Below the pieces are notes generated by a model. That model was not told where the DNA came from and did not search any database. It saw only the letters and a list, made by a program, of their open reading frames with translations. Positions 37,301 through 46,300 of a stretch of 64,000 nt of DNA are shown here, piece after piece. Every line of letters starts with the position of its first letter. Positions within the stretch are counted from its first letter, which is position 1. Position numbers and translations under genes: made by a program. The stretch is from Valencia hispanica (taxonomy: Eukaryota > Chordata > Actinopteri > Cyprinodontiformes > Valenciidae): contig OY747703.1 of the NCBI GenBank assembly GCA_963556495.2, forward strand, positions 26,617,796 through 26,681,795, in the 5' to 3' direction.

Positions 37301-40300
37301 TAGTTAAAATGATCAAGTGGTTACATAGTTTAGTTTAAAGGTAAACAAAAGAAATATATACTTATTCATTATCTGTTAATGCTTTAAGAGCACAAATCAG
37401 AATTTTAATTACAGTTGCCATTTACAACATCCTTTGGAGAACCTGGATTTATTCCTTTAAATGATGGCACAGTTCAGGTCAGAAGTTTAGATCCATTCAT
37501 CTTGGGCATAAACACTTTCAGGTTTTTATTTTTTATTTGAGCTGTTTCATTACTTTAATTTATTATGGCTTTGCTCAGATCCACATAGGGTAAAAATGAT
37601 ACATTAGCTCAGATATTTACATAAAATTAAGATTTTTAATAAAATTTTTTGGATCAATGTCCCTCAGCAAGTTGCATGACAACTGTGGTTTTTGGCCATT
37701 AATGAGTATCTGGCACAGTTTTTGGTAAATATTTGACCCCTCTTCTAATCAAGTATCATAGAGTTAATTTAGATTTATTGATTTCTTGGAACAGGTTGTT
37801 AATCATAGTTAATTTTCAAAAGTGTTGATATCAGATCCTTCCTAGAGGAGCTAATCCTCCTTCTAGGTGTAGTGATGGACTCAGACCTGAACCTCCAGGG
37901 TCACATAAAGGCAATTACAAGGTCAGCCTTCTATCACCTGAAAAACATTGCTAGGATTAAAGGACTGCTGTTGCAACGGGACCTTGAAAAACTATGCTTC
38001 CCTTATCTGGAACAAACTTCCAGAGCACTGCAAAGCTGCTGAAACACAGAGTTCCTTAAAATAAAGGCTATAAACCCATCTGTTTAAAGCTGCCTTTGAG
38101 TAAGTGATTAATAATAGCTGGAATGTCATATGTTTTTATCTGTCGTATATGTTGTGTTTTAAGCATTTAATATTGTTTTATTGATGCATTTATTTTATAC
38201 CTAAATCACCTTGAATTGCCCTGCTGTTGAAAAAGTGTGCTTTAAAAATAAAGTTGCCTTGCCTTCTTCATTACCCTATTAACCTTGTCCAAATCCCCAT
38301 TAGAGTTAGCATCTAAATGGACCATCAGCACCACCGTGCTGGATAGGTGGTACAGTGTTCTCAAGTTTGAACGCTTCATGTTAACTCCTCCAAACATTTG
38401 GCCAAATTCATGTGGTCAAACAGCTCAGTTTGTCTCTTATTTGATCATATTGTCTTTCTCCAGAAGACCCATTATCTTTCCATGAGGACAGCTGCAAATT
38501 TCAGCTGAGCTTGAAGGTTTTGATTTTAGAGCTAGTGCTTCTTTCTTGGTTTTCATCTTTTGAGTCCATGTTAATATAAATCTTGCTTCGCTTTAATTTA
38601 GGATCAGCTTTGGAAATCAGGTTTAGAAACGATAAAGCACACAAAGTGGTGGGAGTACAACTTACTATGGTGCCTTTCATCAAATATTACTAGGGTAATA
38701 TGATTATAACTGAGCCAATATATATTAATTTTGCACTAGAAATGTAGCAGTTTTGCGCTGAAAAAAGAGACAGTTTTACTAATCTGATATACTTGAATTT
38801 AGACAAAATGTATCTGTATTTTTAAGTTTGTTTTTTTACAGCAGTACCTTTATAATGACAATGTGTAAAGCCAATAAAAATGTGTAAAGAACACCCTGGG
38901 TAGTCGGTATACAAGACACATTTTCTTTGGCGTAAACTGACAGTACAGTAAGTATTAAGTACACAGCTGAATGAATAGCAAGTCCTCACACAGCAGATGT
39001 CTTTTCATGGTTCAACACATCATTTAAAGTCAGACATCTGCAGGCATAGTGGCTTAACACATCCAACCACAACCTACCATAGACAGAACTGTTGTTTGAA
39101 TAACCCTCCTTTCTGCATTCCCCTACACTTCCTGTCAGATTTTCCTGTTACCAACAATACCAAAATAATTGTGAAAGGTTGTTTTTTTTCCCCAGTGGTC
39201 ATTAGTTGCCCGTTGCACTAGCAATGCAAATTGAATTGAAAATATGGTCATGTTAATATTTTAAACAAAAAGTTAAACCAAGCAATAAATAATAAGCAGT
39301 GATCAGTCAGGCGGCGAGCTAAATGGACCAATTTATCTTTGCTCTGCACTGATAGAGAAAAGGGAGAAAGGAGTGTGTGCGGGTGTGTCCTCGTGTGCCT
39401 GTATGCATGTGTGCAAAGAAGTGGAGACAGAAATTCGAGAAACTAACGGGGGGAGGTGTCCCCACCAAGTAGAAACGGGCCGAGAAGTACACACGCCAAC
39501 AACACTGATAACGGCTACCAGCAACAAGCAGCCTCTGCGAAATCTGTGCTACCTAGAAGCTCAAACTCAGCCTAACACCAGAAAACCCGCCCCTACCTCC
39601 TCCAATGCCCACACCTTCAAATAAGTGCCCAGACAATAAAATTGGATGGAGACGGAAGCACCATAATAACGGATGGGGAAGAGAGGAAATAATGTGTTCG
39701 TAGCTACTGATATTGTCACTGCAATCATGGCTGGACAATATGAAGAAAAGATGTAATTGTAATACTGTTACTTTTCCTGCAGTTTTCCCACCACTTTGTG
39801 GGTGATTGTGCACCTCAGCCACTAAAAAAATAGCCAACAAACAATGTGCACCAAGAGCAACTATATAACATCTAACCAGCTAGTTCAATTACTTGCATTC
39901 ATATAGTAAATGTATGTGTCACGGTTTGGGGTTGATTTTGGTTATGTTTATGTCTGTAATTTGGGTTCTTCTCTTTTTGTTTTGCTTATTTAGTTGTTGC
40001 TTTATTCCTCAGACTTTTTCTTTTCCTAATTAGTTCATCTGTTATTTCCCCCCTGTGTTTATGTCTCTGTCTCCATTGGTTTTTCCTTCTTTCTACTGTG
40101 GTTCTGGTTCCTTGTTTCTCTGTTTCATTTAGTATTTTCTCTCCTCATCCTGCCAGTCCTGTTTCCCTCCACAGCTGTTCCCCATTCAGTAATTTCCTCT
40201 GCCTCCTCTCTTCTCCTGCTGTATCTGTTTCCCCCTAATTACTCTCTCTGGTTCCTTTGCCATGCCCATCTCTCCTCAGTGTATTTAAGCCTGGTTAGTT

Positions 40301-43300
40301 TCATTATTTTTCGTTGGATTCCCCCCTCATGTTCACCTTGCCTCCTGTGAAATGTATCAAGTTTTTTGTTTTATTAAATAATTCACATCTACAAAGAAAT
40401 GATCTGCATCTGGGTTCTTTCCACCTTGAAATCATGACAGCATGACACTTGAAAAATGATATCCAACTAAATATTGCACCCAAGCAGTCCTTCGTGGTGT
40501 TGATATTGCAGACACTGATATCTGGCTGAGCATTGTGACCTAATGTATGGTGCAGATCTGATCTGATTGCCATAACATTATTTTCTAGCAATTTTTAGGC
40601 CTGGTTAGACATAAATATCATTTGATGCAAAAATGGAAACAATGTTGTAAAACTCTCTTTTTTGTCAGATTAAAATCTGCCACCTCTCTAAAGCAAGCTG
40701 CTACACATTTTATACTTGTACATACTGCTTGTGACATGGTTGCACTAAATATTTATATTTGTTAGACAGGAAATGACAATCGACCAAAAACAGCAATTGG
40801 CACATCAGACGTCAAAGAAAACCAGAAATTAATATTAGGTTATGGAGAAAAAAAGATCAGCGCATCTATTTTTTTAATCTGCATTTTAATGCAGAAAATC
40901 TTTGACAAATAATTCAAATCTTTACTAATTTTATTAGTTCACTGTGGTGCATGTAATATATCCCCAGAGAGTTTGTATACAGGACATAATTGATTTATAA
41001 GAGTCAGGCAAAGCTTTCAGAAAGACTTCAGCAGAACAAAAGGATTCTTCTGTCTGGCTGTCATTCCTCACAACCCACAAAATGGCTCCCCAGCAACGGT
41101 GGAGGGCCTCCTGTGGGGATCACCAGCCGCCATGGAAACACTTCAGACGAGGCAGAGGGAAGAAACTTCAGCCCTGCCCACGCTGACCACATAGATGTCA
41201 CAGTGCAAAAGTCTTTTTCAAAAATAAGCGAGCCACAAAACGCACAAGAGTTGCACCTTCAAGCTATTGGTAACAGGAAAACCAGCTCGATGGAGAAGTT
41301 CTGTTTCTAGCAAGATTTCGAGAAGTCCCTCTCAAATGTTACACATTCGGTCCCATTACCGTAAGGTTCAAACATAAACTAACAATAGGCTGGTGTTAAG
41401 GCGTGTAAAAAGAGCAGCAAGAGGCCGGAAAAGTTATCAGCTATGATGGCTTTCCACCTAAAACAGTGCTTATACGCCACAACAGACGCATGCACAGGAT
41501 ACTCAAACATTTCCTGTTAAAATGTCGCAGACACGGCTGAAATGTTTCTCTACTCAAAGGAAAATGTGACCGGAGAACAAAAAAAAAAGAAAAAAATCAT
41601 CGAAACAGCTTGAAACCCAAAGCCACAGTTCTGATAAGCCTCAGTTCCGTCAACAGAACCTCCAGTATGTTGCTAAGTTGAATCCAACAGGGAAACAGTA
41701 CCTGGTCTTTCATGCATGGTCAATCTGTTGTGGTTTCCCTCCCAGTTTGTCTTACAGAGAGTTGTATCGATCCTCCACAGCAAGCTGGTGTTCAGCAGCT
41801 GCTTCTTGTCGGCTCCTTCCTTTAAACAGCTCTGTGTCCTCTGACCTTTACACTTCCTTCTCTCACAGTTTTCAAGACTTTACCAACTTCTTTACTGCTT
41901 CCCTCAAGCGTTTCACTCTGCAGCTATAAAGGAAATTGCGGCAGCAGCTTGTCTGCTTGGTGGCGTTTTGAGCTCATCTGACAAGAGGCAAAATCTGTAT
42001 GATGAACAGTTTGCTTTTCACTTTCATCTTCCTGAATCAAAATTATTAGATGATGACATATAAAAGGGGGAGTTCCTTTTTATGCAAATGTCCTCTCATT
42101 CAAAAACGGCCCTAAATGACTGACTCTGAGCTTTGAAGAAGATGAGGATGTTTCAGCTTTAGATGAACAGCCTCCCTTCTCAGTGTCTCCCCAGCTCACT
42201 CTCGTGAGTTTAAATGGCACCCTTCAGATTCTTCTGACAGCCGCCATTAGGCTGCATAAAAAAACCCTCTTTCTGCATTGTTTAAGCAGTGAATTTGCTT
42301 GTAGACCATTATTGTTACACAGAGAACAGTACTCCTGAGATAAGGCCGTCCTAGGAATTCACTGGTGCACATGACCGGCTCCACTGACATGTGACTGGCA
42401 AACAATACACTAACTATTGATTTAATCTGTCCCATGGCTTTACACAAACAAATCGGTGCATCTCTTCTTGTGTGTTTCTGCAGTGAAAATTGCACAAGCT
42501 TGAGGTTAGAATACAACAGATTTCAAAGGAAAAGTCTTATTTATGCTGTTAAACTACACTATTTAATTAAAAAGGTGGAAATTAATTCAAAAAGATAATT
42601 AATTTAAGATCATTTACCCTGAATGACTTTTTTTAAACATAAAAGATCAACATTAAAAGAATTAAATCTCAAAGAATAATATCTTTTTAAACAGAAGTTA
42701 TTATTCATAACTTGCCAGTTTTCAATGAAAAACTATTGTTATTCAACCAAGAAGTTTGCTTCTGAAAATTAAATCATAACGCTATCTCTCAAAAGATAAT
42801 AAACAGTTTATCTGTTTTTATTTACATTTTAATTTGGAAAAAAAACAGCATGACCAAAACATTTGTTACCTTTTCAAAAATCTTAGTTGGCATTACACAG
42901 TCAATCCCTGACCATTTTTTTTGCATGGTCTTAAGTCCTTGCCATCCCCCTAATCTTTAGCTCATTCCACTGATGCTGTTCAAGTCAGGATTCTGGCTGG
43001 GCTGGTCCAGAACATTATTATTACACCCAGTCAAAATAAACGTGTTGGTAACATTAAAGGGATTACTTTAAGCCTAACCCTGTCACGGGTATGAATACAT
43101 TTGGGCTTATCTCAATGTAGACAGCTACAGTGTTTTTAAAGAGGAAGATTAAGGATAATTTATGTCCCTCGAGTTAAACTGAAACCCATGAAAAATGGTT
43201 CAGACACTGATGAGAAGAAGGCCCAGCAGAGACTGTACTTTCTGCAGCAATTCAATAAGTACAATGTACCACAGGAGCTGCTGGTCATCTTCTACAAGGA

Positions 43301-46300
43301 CATTATTCAGTCGGACTTGCTTGTCCATCATTATGTAGTTGGGCAGGACAAGATCAGACTCCAACAAACAATCAGGTCTGCAGAGATGATCATCAGGGAT
43401 GACCTTCCCTCCATCCAGGACTAGTACATGTCAAAGGTCAGGAAAAGAGCAACTAACATCTTTGCAGACCTCATTTTCCCTAGACACAAACTGTCCAAAC
43501 TTTTACCCCCAGGTCGGCGCCACAGAGCGCTGTTAGCAAAACCCAGCCGCCCCAAAACGGTTTTGTTCCCCAGGCTGTCTCTCTGATGAACACCTAGATT
43601 GATACCATTCAGATTTACACAAATTCAGCCTTGCCTTCCTCTTTCTGTAAATAAAAAATGTATATACATACTTTAAAAAAAACTTATTTCTCTACAATTA
43701 TTTTTAAATATTTATATTTAAAATGTCTTAATTGAGAGCAAAGTGGAAGCAAAGTAAAATCCATTGTTTGTGTGACTAAACTTGGTGAATAAAACAGATT
43801 TTGATTATTATCATATCAGTACAAATAAAGACTGTTCAATTTAAATAAAAGCAATGAGACCATGTTATGTATTTTAGCTCAAAGTTATCATAAATTAAAC
43901 TCTCACATTGGTCCATAGGTCATTACTGACTACCTTAACATCAATAATCAGGAAAGTAAAAAAAAAAAAGAAAGAGATAAAAATTAAGTGTTTTAAAGTT
44001 TATCAGCGATAGAACCTTGCTTTGGCTTCTTGTGTCAATGAGAGACAAAATATGTAAAAAAAAAAAAAACAAGTCCAAAAGAGTTGCATTAAAAACAATG
44101 CTGTTTAAGGACAGCTGTAATGTGTTTAATAACTGTACGTAGTGTTTTCTGCTCCTCTTTATTGCTTTGTATGCATACATTTAATCCTTCGATCTAGTGA
44201 AAACAATAAAGACTCAAGGCTACTTTTCCATCGTCCTTTCATATGAAGGACATAATGAATTAAAAGACAGAGCTGTAAGAGCTGGAGGAGGAGGCAGCTC
44301 GTTTATACAGGAAAACAGATCTCCGATTGTGCTGGAAAGCACGCAAACAGATTTATACCCTGCTGTTCTGCCAAATATCTACAATCTCAGATGTGTTTGT
44401 AAATTTATTTAAATAAGCATGGCAGTATTTTAGTGATGTGCTTCAGTGCATGCAAATGCTTTGGATTTATTTATTTATTGTTCTGGAAGCTGCCTATTAT
44501 CTTCAGGCACAACATTACTCATCCGGCAGGTCTGTATAGGATTAAAGCTGCCTATGAATGATCCAGCCTTTAGTTGTGTTCAATATTACGAAGAATCTTG
44601 AAATAATTTATAAGGGGTGTGAATGTTAGGGCTGAAGTAATTGGAGGATGTGTGTGTGTGATGTTACAGGGTGTGATGATGTCATGGCTGATGTGCTCCA
44701 CTAATGGGCTCTAAGGGGTTATCAGATGAACCTTTTCCTGCCTGCCTTAATGGATTCTGGCTACTGTGTGTACGTGCATTGAAGGGAAGGGATGCATTTG
44801 TCTTCTGATGCGCTTATCCTTTACAGTTTATCTCTCTTTTTAAAAGAAAAGGATAAAGACACATTTATTATCTACAATTAGAAAAGATGACAGACTCACA
44901 GCTGCTGTGTGTACTATGAAGTGTTTTAAACACATGGGATTTCCTAAAAATAACTATTTTCAGACACTATTCAGGACAATGGCCTATATGCTTTTTAAAG
45001 GAAATAAATTAAAAGGTTCTTTACAGAGGGAACTGAAAAAAGAAAACTGGCCCAGATCACAATCTGTGCTTCCAACGACGACTGACTGATTGGATCAAAT
45101 CCAGCAGACCAGTTTGTCTCATTTATTTCCAAAATATCCAAAGGATCAGCACAAAAACATTTAGCAATACTACTGAATACCCTTTGTGAGAAGAATCCAT
45201 GCAGCGTGTGTGTCAATAAAGCGGAGTTTGCAGGCCTAATATTGACTGGAAGTCTCCTGACTTGTGTCTGCTGTGTGGGTCGAGCAGGCAAGGCTGAACA
45301 TAGTCCAGTTAGTGCAGGCTGCAGCCTGCCTATCAGCATGGGCACCAACTCTGTGAGTTACAATATGCTCCATTTTCTAGTTTGAAAAGCTCCAGTTTTA
45401 GCCTTATCTAAGTGTCTAAGGAATGACAAAAGATGGGAACTGGGAACCACCTATGAAGAATGTATTTATGTTCTTTTGAACCTGTGTACATGTGTTTCTA
45501 AGAGTTTGTTTCACATTTAAAATATGTTTAAGAGTATGGATGGGTAGGTATAGGTTCTCTCTAACATGCTAACACCATGGTTTCATGGTACTAACACACA
45601 TATTTATAGAAACAAATGGATAAAATTAGTGTAGTTCTTTCTTTTAAAAACAAAAATAAAACAGTCCAACATCTTCATACAGTGATAAAATCAACCTAAT
45701 ATTAACATATTGTTATGCAGATTTTTTGAAACATAGACTTAAGCAAAACATAAAATGAACAAGCACTAAATTTTGTCATAACTTTCCAATAAATATTGCA
45801 CAGAATGTTTTATCTTTTTGCTGTTCTGTTCTTTATACAGAAACACTCAGAACCACAGTATATAACAAGCCGATATTAGCTGGTTAAATAGTCAGGCTAT
45901 CTGCTCTGGTAGAGCCTGTAGCCAGCTGCTTAACAGACTCAGATTTCAGGTCAATTTGCCAATTTTTCAATTGATATTTTTCCTTATTTTTATGTTTAAC
46001 CAATTGCACAACACACAAGGTGTCATATCAAATAGTTAATAGTTATTGGTGAAGCAACCAATACAATCTCTCTGTTACCATGCTTTTATTGGGAATGTCA
46101 TTTTAAAAGTCAGAACTGTGTTTATTTTATTTTTTGTTTTTAAGAAAAAGCAATATTGGATTAATCTCATTCGTACACATGTTAAAAATATAATCCACAA
46201 TATTCTAGTTTTACAGCGGATTCCTCCATCTGCTTTTTCTACATTGTAGGAGTCACAGGGAAAGTGGAATGTAGCAGAATTATCTGAATAATAATTGTTT

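Noticed and set aside
39374..40440. Whether any direct-repeat cluster could be a CRISPR array
   Set aside because: No regularly spaced repeats; this is vertebrate DNA with simple and interspersed repeats only.
41096..41310. Open frame of about 100 codons at 40990-41310
   Set aside because: No recognisable motif, and no donor/acceptor arrangement linking it to slc44a2.
44995..45348. 117-codon minus-strand open frame in slc44a2 intron 1
   Set aside because: No recognised domain or exon signals; the length is not exceptional for this amount of sequence.
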